Part shown: in pieces, positions 8,064 to 14,825 of the stretch
Numbering within the stretch: the stretch's first letter is position 1
How the letters are laid out: each line of letters begins with the position of its first letter
NCBI GenBank assembly: GCA_049840935.1
Contig: JASGJA010000018.1
Span: forward strand, 1 to 64,000
Source of the DNA: Mesorhizobium_G sp049840935
GTDB taxonomy: Bacteria; Pseudomonadota; Alphaproteobacteria; Rhizobiales; Rhizobiaceae
Length of the DNA: 64,000 nucleotides
Reading direction: 5' to 3'
Notes under the pieces: generated by a model
Seen by the model: the letters and a program-made list of their open reading frames with translations, nothing else
Told to the model about the DNA's origin: nothing
Databases searched by the model: none
Made by a program: the position numbers and the translations under genes

Positions 8064-8930
8064 TCACAGTCCGGCCATGCGCCGGCGCGGCTTGCGGGCC
8101 GTGGGCGGGTCGGTCGGGTTCGGTTGGAAGGTCAGGCGGACGCGGCCATCGGGATCGGTGACGATCGCGAGCTGGTAGCCTGGCAGCGGCTGGCGCCGGA
8201 CGATGGCGCGCAGGTCGTAGGCGAAATGCTTGAGCGGCGAGAGGCTGCCGGACTTCAGATGCAGATGTTCGAGATCGAAGCTCCAGCCCCATCGCTGGCG
8301 GCCGCCGTGCTTGCGCACGAGACGGTAAAGCCAGCGTTCGATGCCGCCCTTCAGCCCGAAATACTCCCGGCCGATGGTCAGGATCAGTTGGTCATTGAGG
8401 ACGCCCGAATAGAACCAGTCGGGCAGGATCAGCTCGATGCCGCGTGGCTGGCCGGCGTCGTCCTGGCGCTCCTTCCATTCGTTGATCCAGGAGAAGCGGT
8501 GCCGGCGGCGCTCGGACGGCTGGCGGATCGAGGTCGCGACGGTCGTGGATTGCAGCCGGTCGAGCGCGGCCTTCAGCCGGGCGTAGCTGCGCGCGGAATC
8601 GTCGCGACCGATGAAGGTCAGGATTTCGTAGGGCGTCGCCGCCATCAGGCGCGATGTGCGGAGCCCTTTGTCGCGCGCGTCAACGATCTGCGACGCGGCC
8701 CAGATGAGGATGTCGGCGTCCCATATGGTCGCCATGCCGTGCTCGGCGGTTGCCTCGACGCGGATCGACACATCGCCCATGCGGAAGTCGATCGGCGTGA
8801 CGCGGCGGGATTTGGCGAGCGAGAAGAATGGCCAGGACATGAGATCCTGCGCGTCGCGGGGAGCGATCCCGCCGGAGCGCGCCTGGAAAAGCGAAAGCTG
8901 CCTGTCGTCATCGGTGCGGGGCGCTGTCAT
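8064..8930 (-). CDS. repA: Replication initiator protein A (RPA family)
   Basis: A 288-residue replication initiator of the RPA family, found on broad-host plasmids and in rhizobial integrative elements; it is expected to bind origin repeats. Family text includes LMSWPFFSLAKSRRVTPIDF near the N-terminus, then ATIWDADILIWAASQI, TPYEILTFIGRDDSARSY and a long winged-helix-like section ending RWLYRLVRKHGGRQRWGWSF. The C-terminus is basic (TARKPRRRMAGL). ATG 8930 is chosen because residues before it match nothing. The AlpA-like gene ends 19 bp upstream, and the 24-bp repeats lie just downstream. Intact. Confidence 0.93.
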   Translation of the reverse strand: MTAPRTDDDRQLSLFQARSGGIAPRDAQDLMSWPFFSLAKSRRVTPIDFRMGDVSIRVEATAEHGMATIWDADILIWAASQIVDARDKGLRTSRLMAATPYEILTFIGRDDSARSYARLKAALDRLQSTTVATSIRQPSERRRHRFSWINEWKERQDDAGQPRGIELILPDWFYSGVLNDQLILTIGREYFGLKGGIERWLYRLVRKHGGRQRWGWSFDLEHLHLKSGSLSPLKHFAYDLRAIVRRQPLPGYQLAIVTDPDGRVRLTFQPNPTDPPTARKPRRRMAGL

Positions 8931-8949
8931 GGCAGGCCGGCCGAGACGA

Positions 8950-9192
8950 TCAGCGCGCCGTGTCGGCGCCGGCAGGCGCCAACGGCTCGGAGGTGGACTG
9001 GCGCGCACAGGCGTCGATCCAGGCATGCAGGTCGGCGACCGTGTAGACCACGCGCCCGCCGAGCTTGTGGTAGACCGGCCCGGTGCCGTCGCAGCGGTGC
9101 TTTTCGAGCGTTCGCGGGGAAAGGTCGAGGAGCCTTGCGGCCTCCGGCGTTCGCACGAAGCGCGGCCAGTCGCCGTCGTCCTTGTTCTGCAT
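8950..9192 (-). CDS. AlpA-like helix-turn-helix protein
   Basis: An 80-residue DNA-binding protein of the MerR/excisionase-like HTH type. The core is RFVRTPEAARLLDLSPRTLEKHRCDG, a helix-turn-helix, followed by the wing GPVYHKLGGRVVYTVADLHAWIDA. Such proteins sit before repA in alphaproteobacterial transfer modules and act as transcription regulators or directionality factors. The start at 9192 (MQNKDDGDW) fits the family; the frame continues upstream without similarity. It is probably in one transcript with repA. Confidence 0.9.
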   Translation of the reverse strand: MQNKDDGDWPRFVRTPEAARLLDLSPRTLEKHRCDGTGPVYHKLGGRVVYTVADLHAWIDACARQSTSEPLAPAGADTAR

Positions 9193-9319
9193 GTTGGGCC
9201 TCCGTCGCGGCCGCCGTAAGGGCGGCGTGTTGGAGGCGACGATGGCGAAAAAGCTGCGGTCCAACGGAGAGACAAAAAGCGGACTCTCTAGGGGAAGTGT
9301 CCCCGCTTCGGAGGTGGCA

Positions 9320-10112
9320 TCAGCGGCCTTTCCGTGGCGCGAGCCAGCGCAGATAGCCGCCCTCGATCGTCTCGCGGGCGGCCTTGAGAAGGCGGCTAAG
9401 CCGCCGACGCTCCGGTGCGTTGTGCCAGTCGATAGCGCGCATCGCCTCGACGTCCTCGTTGAGAATGACGCCGGCGACATGCCGGCGGGGTGCGCCGGAT
9501 TCGACACCGTCCCAGGCGCGCAGCATCAGCGAGGCGCGATGGAGCTGGAACGGTGTCAGGCGCTGCTCGCGCGGCCAGCCGCGCGACGGCTTTCCATCCA
9601 GCTTGAGGTGCAGGCGCACGGCGCTGCGCACGCGCCACAGGAAGTACCTGTCGCGCGGGATCAGAATGGCCGTGCCGAGAAGCAAACCCCGGTACGGAAT
9701 CCAGAGGCTATGTTCGCCGCCATCATCGGCGACCAGGGCGTGCAGTCCATCGTCAGTCCGTTCGGCGACGACGGCAAGCCTTTCCGGGTCGATCAGCGGA
9801 CCGGCCGCGAAGCCTTCGGGCGGAATCGTGACGATGACCGTGGCTGGAAAGAGCTTCGGCAACCATAAGGGTTGCGCTGTCGAGGCGGATGCAGAGGGGT
9901 CCGCCGGGAAAGACCAACCCCCAGCGGCTGGACAGGCGCGCTATCGTCTCGCCCTTGTCCGCGCCGCCGGAGGCCATCCTTTCCAGCGCCGCTGCGTATT
10001 CCTGCCGGTATCGCCTGTTGCGGCGAAGAAACTCGAAGGTGACGCCGCCCCGGTCGAGGCGGGCCAGTTCCTGCTCGAATTGCGGCGATCTCCAGTCGTC
10101 CAGCGGCTCCAT
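9320..10112 (-). CDS. DUF6499-DUF2285 regulator, one frameshift
   Basis: A two-domain protein of rhizobial mobile elements. The N-terminal DUF6499 part (DWRSPQFEQELARLDRGGVTFEFLRRNRRYRQEYAAALERM, about residues 5-45) is followed by a DUF2285 part ending in HNAPERRRLSRLLKAARETI; DUF2285 resembles a RovC-type DNA-binding domain. The two parts lie in different frames. Removing one G near 9901-9906 gives a single frame through WLPKLFPATVIVTIPPEGF, 264 codons in all. ATG 10112 has the SD GGGAGGT. The indel may be real or an error. A TTG at 9862 could start a separate DUF2285 protein, but one gene fits the family better. Confidence 0.8.
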
Positions 10113-10246
10113 GACGCTACCTCCCACCCGATTACAGACTTCGGGCTGGACCGAGTATGGGCCGGGCAGGATTCGGCTGTAGCCACATAATGGGCATGGC
10201 GATCCTTCGCCGGCTGCCCATGGAAACGGCGAGCGCCGGCCCGTCG

Positions 10247-10510
10247 TCACTGCATGCGCGGTTCGAGAAGGTGGCGATAGCCGGTCTCAGTCATCCAGCG
10301 GGCGCGGGCGAGATGGCTGTCATGGATGCGCCTGGCGCGCTCGGGATCGGCCGACACGTCGAGGCCGAACACGATCTCGACCACCTCGCGCCAGTCGGCG
10401 CCTTCCTCTGCCGCGTCGAGCAGGCGCAGATAGGTCGCGAAATGGGCCTCGTCGTAAGCGTTGACGCGATCGGTCAGCGGCGGGCTGTCCTCGAATGTGG
10501 GCTTGCTCAT
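10247..10510 (-). CDS. Small conserved mobile-element protein
   Basis: An 87-residue soluble protein (MSKPTFEDSPPLTDRVNAYD at the start, then DEAHFATYLRLLDAAEEGADWREVVEIVF and RARWMTETGYRHLLEP). Proteins like this recur beside DUF2285 genes in alphaproteobacterial integrative elements, often annotated as DNA-binding or hypothetical. The middle is predicted helical. The ATG at 10510 follows GAGGGG at a good distance; a GTG 15 bp upstream is less likely. It is the first gene of the minus-strand group running to the transglycosylase gene. I cannot assign a function. Confidence 0.75.
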   Translation of the reverse strand: MSKPTFEDSPPLTDRVNAYDEAHFATYLRLLDAAEEGADWREVVEIVFGLDVSADPERARRIHDSHLARARWMTETGYRHLLEPRMQ

Positions 10511-10850
10511 TGAAATGCCCCTCACGGCCAGGCCGCGTGGTTTACAAATACTTACACGGCCGCAGGCGCAATAGTAGTTTGGCGTGTGGCATCGAAGAAA
10601 CGCGGAATGTCGTCATCGTCCTGTAGTTGCAACCAGCATGACGGTTGCAACAATTCTGTCGACCGAACGCCGACGCGACGATGATTGTTTTGTGGAAACC
10701 GGACGGACAGCGCAGCGCCCGCTGCGCTTGACGCGCGTCCAGTTCGGGATTTACCGCACATCGAACCACGGGAACGGGCCTTTCGGCTGCTCTAAGGCTG
10801 TCGAGAATACTCCGTGGCAAAATACTCTACAAGGCCATGCATTCCCGTGA
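10511..10850. other. Divergent intergenic control region
   Basis: These 340 bp lie between the minus-strand transfer/replication genes and the plus-strand XRE regulator gene, so they should hold both promoters. Base composition is more AT-rich than its surroundings around 10550-10690. Apart from the paired GTTGCAAC sites I see no gene or conserved RNA. Confidence 0.6.
10626..10651. promoter_or_regulatory. Paired GTTGCAAC palindromes, possible operator
   Basis: The perfect 8-bp palindrome GTTGCAAC occurs at 10626-10633 and 10644-10651, 18 bp apart (nearly two helix turns). Two copies on one face of the helix in a divergent promoter region suggest a dimeric regulator binding site, possibly for the XRE protein encoded next door. 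No binding data are implied. Confidence 0.5.
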
Positions 10851-11087
10851 ATGGACATACGGGAAGCATTTGCAACGAATCTGAAAAAGCTGCGGCAGGC
10901 GCAAGGGCTGTCGCAGGAGGAACTCGCTCATCGTGCGGACATCGATCGGACCTATGTGAGCGCGCTCGAACGGAGCGTTTACGCCGCTGGCATCGATGTC
11001 GTCGACAGGATCGCGAAGGTGCTGGGCGTGGAGGCTTCCGACATGCTCAAGCGGCCGCATGCGCGAGATACGGAAAAGACGGACTGA
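10851..11087 (+). CDS. XRE-family transcriptional regulator
   Basis: A 78-residue protein that is almost entirely a Cro/C1-type HTH domain: MDIREAFATNLKKLRQAQGL, then SQEELAHRADIDRTYVSALE with the recognition helix RTYVSALERS (about residues 33-42), and a C-terminal helix VVDRIAKVLGVEASDML. Such small regulators control transfer and excision genes of rhizobial integrative elements. It faces away from the transfer genes across the region with the GTTGCAAC pair. Intact, with no clear SD. Confidence 0.92.
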   Translation: MDIREAFATNLKKLRQAQGLSQEELAHRADIDRTYVSALERSVYAAGIDVVDRIAKVLGVEASDMLKRPHARDTEKTD

Positions 11088-11208
11088 GGCGCGAACGAGA
11101 GTGCGGCGATTTCGCCGCACGGCACATTCCTGTCGATGGTCCCGAAGGGACTGCGAGCCGGACGTGTCCGGCGAGCGCGTTTTTCGCGCGGCCTTGGGAC
11201 GCGCGACG

Positions 11209-11235
11209 GCCGCCGATCCGATGAGGATCGGCGGC
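11209..11235. terminator. Hairpin after the XRE gene
   Basis: A perfect 11-bp stem (GCCGCCGATCC at 11209-11219, complement at 11225-11235) with a 5-nt loop. It lies between the XRE gene and the convergent small gene at 11261-11551. No T-run follows on either strand, so it would be a weak or factor-assisted terminator at best. Confidence 0.4.
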
Positions 11236-11260
11236 GGCGATGCTTTGATTGATGCGGGAT

Positions 11261-11551
11261 TTACGGTCGCAGCCAGCGCCACGGCTCATCCGTTCCCGCG
11301 CGCCGATAGGACAGGCGGCGGCATCGGAACGGCTGCCATAGGTAAATCAGCGGCTCGAAGCCATGCCACCAATCCGCGTCAATGTCGCCGCAACGGCCCT
11401 CGAAAAGCAGATTGCCGCTCGCTTCGTATAGCCGGAACTCCATCGGCAGCGCGTCGCCCTGTTCAGGGGCGCCACGGGCGGGAACGCCGTTGGCGTCCTC
11501 TCCCAAGCCGATGCAACCGCCATGATGGTCAACCGTAACAATCCAGCGCAT
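11261..11551 (-). CDS. Hypothetical mobile-element protein
   Basis: A 96-residue protein without a family I recognise. It starts MRWIVTVDHHGGCIGLGEDA and ends with an aromatic, Arg-rich part (WWHGFEPLIYLWQPFRCRRL, then GTDEPWRWLRP). The alternation of hydrophobic and charged residues looks like a real beta-rich soluble protein. It lies between the XRE gene and the disrupted methyltransferase gene. No signal peptide or membrane helix is seen. Confidence 0.6.
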   Translation of the reverse strand: MRWIVTVDHHGGCIGLGEDANGVPARGAPEQGDALPMEFRLYEASGNLLFEGRCGDIDADWWHGFEPLIYLWQPFRCRRLSYRRAGTDEPWRWLRP

Positions 11552-11628
11552 ATTGTGCCCTTTCGTGTGGATGTGGGGTGAAGCGCCCGCCGCTCGGATG
11601 GGCGCATATGTTGGGGGACAGGGGCGAC

Positions 11629-11786
11629 CTATGCGGCCGCCCGTTCGCGCTGCTGCATGGATGCAAGCCGCCGGCTGGCCGTCTGGTGGTGCCTGCTGTC
11701 CAGTTCGATGCCGATCCAGTCGCGGTCGAGCTGCTGCGCCGCTGCCAGTGTGGAGCCGCTACCGCTGAACGGGTCCAGCACAAGCT
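11629..11786 (-). pseudogene. DNA methyltransferase, 3' part cut off by IS
   Basis: The C-terminal 51 codons of a site-specific DNA methyltransferase. The first residues after the IS are VLDPFSGSGSTLAAAQQLDR, which is motif I of the N4/N6 adenine class (S-adenosylmethionine binding), followed by DWIGIELD and a basic tail ending QQRERAAA. Joined to the piece at 13089-13609 through the duplicated AGCT it would restore a protein of about 225 residues. Without the piece containing motif IV (DPPY) it is not functional. Confidence 0.88.
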
Positions 11787-13088
11787 AGACACCCGCATTA
11801 ACCCCCGCAGACTGAGCCGGCGGCCGGGTTTGAAGCCAGATTGGGGGTTGGCGGTCGGTTGAGGATGCCGCCTTTGATCGTCGAAGGGCGTCATGGCGGC
11901 CGATACCGGGCTGCTTTTCCGACGCCAGACGGATTCAGCCCAAGGTTCCTGCCCGTTCATGGAAGATCAACTTGTCGAAGTTGTAGGCGATGTTGGCCAG
12001 AGTGAGTTTCGCCTCGGCCCGCGCTAGGCCAATGGTGCGGATGAACAGGCCGAAGCGGTTTTTCTGGTGGGCGAAGACGTGTTCGACATGGGCACGGATC
12101 GACGATTTTGCGGCATTGGCCCGTGCGATATTCTGCGGCATCGGCTTGCCTGCCGGCTTGCGACGATGGATGCGGCTGACCAGCATCCTTGAAGCCAGCC
12201 ATTTCTCGTTCTTCTGCGACCGATACGCGCTGTCGGCCCAGACCTCGGAGGAAGTGTTGTCCGTCGTCACCAATCGCGGCAGCATCCGGCCATCCGCCTG
12301 TGCGGCCGAAGTCACCGCGCTCTCCCGGATGAAGCCGAAGCGCCTGTCGATGGCGATGTGGGATTTGTAGCCGAAGACCGGCAACGCGATTTGAGGCAGC
12401 GGCGTGCCGTCCGGCCGATACCGGATCTTGCCACCGATCTTGAGCGTCCAGCGCGCATCGGTGTCTTTCTGGGCCGCCTTGTTCGGCTCGTTCGGCCAGA
12501 TTTCGTTCGCCGTCTTGCCGGCTTTGATGGCTTCCTTCTCCGCATCCGTATTCCGCTGCTTCGGCGCTGGCACCAGAGATGCGTCGATGATCTGGCCTGA
12601 CATCGGGATGTAGCCCTTCTTCTGGAGTTGCCAGTCGAACGCCTTCATCACTCGCTTCAACGTGCCCGTCTCGGTCAGTTTGTTACGGAACAGCCGGATC
12701 GTGTTCTCGTCGGGTGTCGGACCGCCGAGGTCGAAGCCCAGGAAGCGCATCCAGGACAGCCGGTCCCGGATCATGAACTCCATTCTGGCATCGCTCAGAT
12801 TGTGCTGGGCCTGAAGGATCAGCGCCTTGAACATCGACACCGGATCGAAGGCAGGGCGGCCGCCCTTGGTTCCGTCGCCATAGCCCAGCCCTTCGGTCAG
12901 CCAGCCGCGGAAATATTCGAAGTCGACCGCCGCCTCCAGAACTTCCAGCGGATCGCCGATTTTGCTCAGCCTCTCAAGATGCTCCCAAAGCCCGAATAGC
13001 GACCGCTGCTCCATCGTCCCGCCTCCAAATCATGAAGGCCAGATCGAATCATGGAATCAGAAATCTCGCGAGGTAAATACGGGTGTCC
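11787..13088 (-). mobile_element. IS5-family insertion sequence, 1302 bp
   Basis: The element is bounded by inverted ends: on the left AGACACCCGCATTAACC, on the right (read inward) GGACACCCGTATTTACC, differing at few positions. Both flanks carry AGCT (11783-11786 and 13089-13092), a 4-bp target duplication, and removing the IS with one AGCT restores the host methyltransferase frame exactly (GELVLDPFSGSG). The insertion therefore looks recent. It carries one transposase gene, plus 148 bp of noncoding DNA at the left end. Confidence 0.92.
11935..13014 (-). CDS. IS5-family transposase
   Basis: A 359-residue DDE transposase. The N-terminal domain (RPAFDPVSMFKALILQAQHN) is DUF772-like. The catalytic domain follows: first Asp in IIDASLVPAPKQRN (about residue 146), second Asp in VWADSAYRSQ (about residue 265), Glu in HVEHVFAHQKNRFG (about residue 319). 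This order and spacing are those of IS5-type enzymes. The gene is intact, so the element could still be active. It reads in the same direction as the methyltransferase it splits. Confidence 0.95.
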   Translation of the reverse strand: MEQRSLFGLWEHLERLSKIGDPLEVLEAAVDFEYFRGWLTEGLGYGDGTKGGRPAFDPVSMFKALILQAQHNLSDARMEFMIRDRLSWMRFLGFDLGGPTPDENTIRLFRNKLTETGTLKRVMKAFDWQLQKKGYIPMSGQIIDASLVPAPKQRNTDAEKEAIKAGKTANEIWPNEPNKAAQKDTDARWTLKIGGKIRYRPDGTPLPQIALPVFGYKSHIAIDRRFGFIRESAVTSAAQADGRMLPRLVTTDNTSSEVWADSAYRSQKNEKWLASRMLVSRIHRRKPAGKPMPQNIARANAAKSSIRAHVEHVFAHQKNRFGLFIRTIGLARAEAKLTLANIAYNFDKLIFHERAGTLG

Positions 13089-13609
13089 AGCTCGCCGGGC
13101 TTCGTGAAAGCCTCGATCAACGGCGCCAGGGCTTCGACGGGCTTTTGCGTGGGATGCAGCTTGTTTCCCGCATAAGGGAAGTCGATCACGTCCGGGATGG
13201 GATTTTCGGGCAGGGAAACATTGCCCTTCGCCAGCAAGTAAGCCTGCTCGTGCTGGTAGCGCAGAAACTTCGCCGACGACGCATAACGCTTGCGGAAAAC
13301 GATATGGCCGACGACGCGGAAGCCTGCCGCCTTCCATGCTTCCATGAACAAATCGACCTTGTTCCAGCCGTAGAACGAAACCGCGAAACCGCCATCCTTC
13401 AAAACGCGGTGCATCTGGTTGAACGCGGGGCGAAGCCAACGGGCGTTGTCATCGTTCGCAACCTTCCTGCCGCCACGGTCGCGATAGTTCACGAGATAGG
13501 GCGGATCGGTCAGAATGAAGTCCACCGATCCCCTCTCGAAAGAGCGCATCGCCTGGATGCAGTCGGCATTGAAGATCACATTGCGGGGAGCCTGGGTGTT
13601 GCTGGTCAT
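13089..13609 (-). pseudogene. DNA methyltransferase, 5' part split by IS
   Basis: The N-terminal 173 codons of an N4/N6 adenine DNA methyltransferase. Motif IV is clear (FILTDPPYLVNYRDRGG, DPPY at about residue 36), followed by WLRPAFNQMHRVLKDGGFAVSFYGW and, near the break, LHPTQKPVEALAPLIEAFTK, text usual before motif I in this permuted class. After GEL the frame enters the IS and soon stops. The start ATG 13609 follows a weak SD. Solitary methyltransferases of this kind occur in rhizobial integrative elements and may protect or regulate the element. Confidence 0.9.
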
Positions 13610-13615
13610 TGTCTT

Positions 13616-13996
13616 TGTCCTTCGGGTTTTGGGGTTCAGAGAAGCGAAGCGCCCCTCCTGAACCCTTGCCCGTCGGCGAGACCGGGGAAGCAAGGTGCAA
13701 GGAAAGTCTTTGGCACCGTGGAATAAATGGAGGGGACCCGCTTGCGGGTAGGAGGCCGTTTATGCCGCGAAAGGCCGGGGAGTTTTCTTGGGCCGCGCGA
13801 GGGCGGAGCCCTAAGCCTTTCTTTGGTTCATTGCGAAACGTCTTCCGGCTCTGGCCGGACCGGCTTTCTACGACGGACTGCGCCAGCGCAGCATGTCGCA
13901 AGTATTATCCGCGACCTTTGCGAAAATCGTAGCGGGGCGTAGGCGAGCGTAAAATCGTCTATTCGGATTCCGCCTCGGTTCGCCGATCCTGCCGGA
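13616..13996. other. Intergenic stretch upstream of the methyltransferase
   Basis: About 380 bp without a convincing gene on either strand. It contains a short hairpin (GACCCGCTTGCGGGT near 13735) and purine-rich tracts. It probably holds the methyltransferase promoter (minus strand) and the promoter of the small gene starting at 13997. Nothing else is recognisable. Confidence 0.5.
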
Positions 13997-14245
13997 ATGA
14001 CCCGGTCGCGCGAACATGATGGCGAGAACAGCGCCGCTCCGGCTGCCTCCGACAATGTCGAGGAAGCCCTGCGCGACTACATGCGCCAGCAATGGCCGCA
14101 TCCCGGGCGGCCTCCAAAGCACGATGTCGAGAACTGGACCGTCACCGACGACTGGCCCGACCGCGTGCCGGTCACGGCTGCCGAGGTGGACGTGTTCGAG
14201 GCGTGGTTCGGCGATCTCTTCGACGAACTGTTCGGCCCCTGCTGA
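13997..14245 (+). CDS. Small acidic hypothetical protein
   Basis: An 82-residue acidic protein: an N-terminal polar part, then EEALRDYMRQQWPHPGRPPK, WTVTDDWPDRVPVTAAEVDV and a C-terminal FEAWFGDLFDELFGPC. It has no membrane segment or known domain. Trp- and Asp-rich proteins of this size are common cargo in rhizobial elements. Its frame and codon use match its neighbours, which supports a real gene, but the function is unknown. Confidence 0.6.
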   Translation: MTRSREHDGENSAAPAASDNVEEALRDYMRQQWPHPGRPPKHDVENWTVTDDWPDRVPVTAAEVDVFEAWFGDLFDELFGPC

Positions 14246-14261
14246 GGCGAAGGTGACTTGC

Positions 14262-14288
14262 TATTATTATCCTTCTGTGATAATAATA
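14262..14288. promoter_or_regulatory. AT-only palindrome, possible operator
   Basis: TATTATTATC (14262-14271) and GATAATAATA (14279-14288) form a perfect 10-bp inverted repeat with a 7-nt spacer. It stands out as an almost pure A/T patch in GC-rich DNA, about 140 bp before the winged-helix regulator gene. It may be that protein's binding site and promoter. Confidence 0.5.
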
Positions 14289-14429
14289 CTTCCCACGCGA
14301 GATGCACGATCCGGGCCGCGGTCCTTCTTCCGACCTTCCCGATTCCGGTGTCGTAGCCGGCCTTGCCGGCGCTCGTGCCTGCCGTCCCGCTGGGCGGCAT
14401 GACAGTGGAAACGAGCGAAGGATGCGCCG

Positions 14430-14825
14430 ATGGCGACGTTGAAGGCCGGCATTGCCGACTATGAAGAGATGAAGGCCCGCACCTTGCGCATCGCGCGCGG
14501 CGAGGAGAAGCCGGCTGCCGGCGAGCCGAAGGTGTGGTTCGATTCCACCGAATTGTTCGCGGGCATTCTGACGACCGGCAATCGCGAGCTGCTGCACGTC
14601 ATCGCCGAGCACAAGCCGCAATCCCTTGAAGAGCTTGCCGAGATGACCGGCAAGGCCATGCCGAATTTGTCGCGGGTCCTCAAGAAGATGGTGGCGCTCG
14701 GCATCATCCGTATCGAGAAGGACGGGCGCAAGGTCGCGCCGAAGCTCCTTTACGACCGTGTCGTGCTGGAGCTGCCGCTGACCAGACAGCCGCAAACGAT
14801 CAAGAGCAGCGGGAGGCTGACATGA
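14430..14825 (+). CDS. Winged-helix antitoxin-like regulator
   Basis: A 131-residue DNA-binding protein of the MarR-like type seen in HVO_A0114-family antitoxins. The winged helix spans roughly residues 45-110: ELLHVIAEHKPQSLEELAEM, then the recognition helix MPNLSRVLKKMVALGI, then the wing RIEKDGRKVAPKLLYDRVVL. Relatives normally pair with a TumE-like toxin encoded beside them, but none is seen here. Its stop overlaps the recombinase ATG (ATGA), so the two are translationally coupled, and it may control recombinase expression. The antitoxin link is inferred from family, not from context. Confidence 0.8.
   Translation: MATLKAGIADYEEMKARTLRIARGEEKPAAGEPKVWFDSTELFAGILTTGNRELLHVIAEHKPQSLEELAEMTGKAMPNLSRVLKKMVALGIIRIEKDGRKVAPKLLYDRVVLELPLTRQPQTIKSSGRLT

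Noticed and set aside
7254..9356. A 700-codon open frame on the plus strand
   Set aside because: It lies opposite DUF2840, repA, alpA and their gaps, which have clear family matches on the minus strand. Its own translation is Arg/Ala/Gly-rich without domains, typical of an antisense shadow in GC-rich DNA.
13700..13990. Small plus- and minus-strand frames between the methyltransferase and the gene at 13997
   Set aside because: They are short, lack ribosome sites and show no domain or plausible protein composition.
14291..14429. Possible toxin gene upstream of the antitoxin-like regulator
   Set aside because: No frame in the gap shows TumE-like text or enough length for a toxin.
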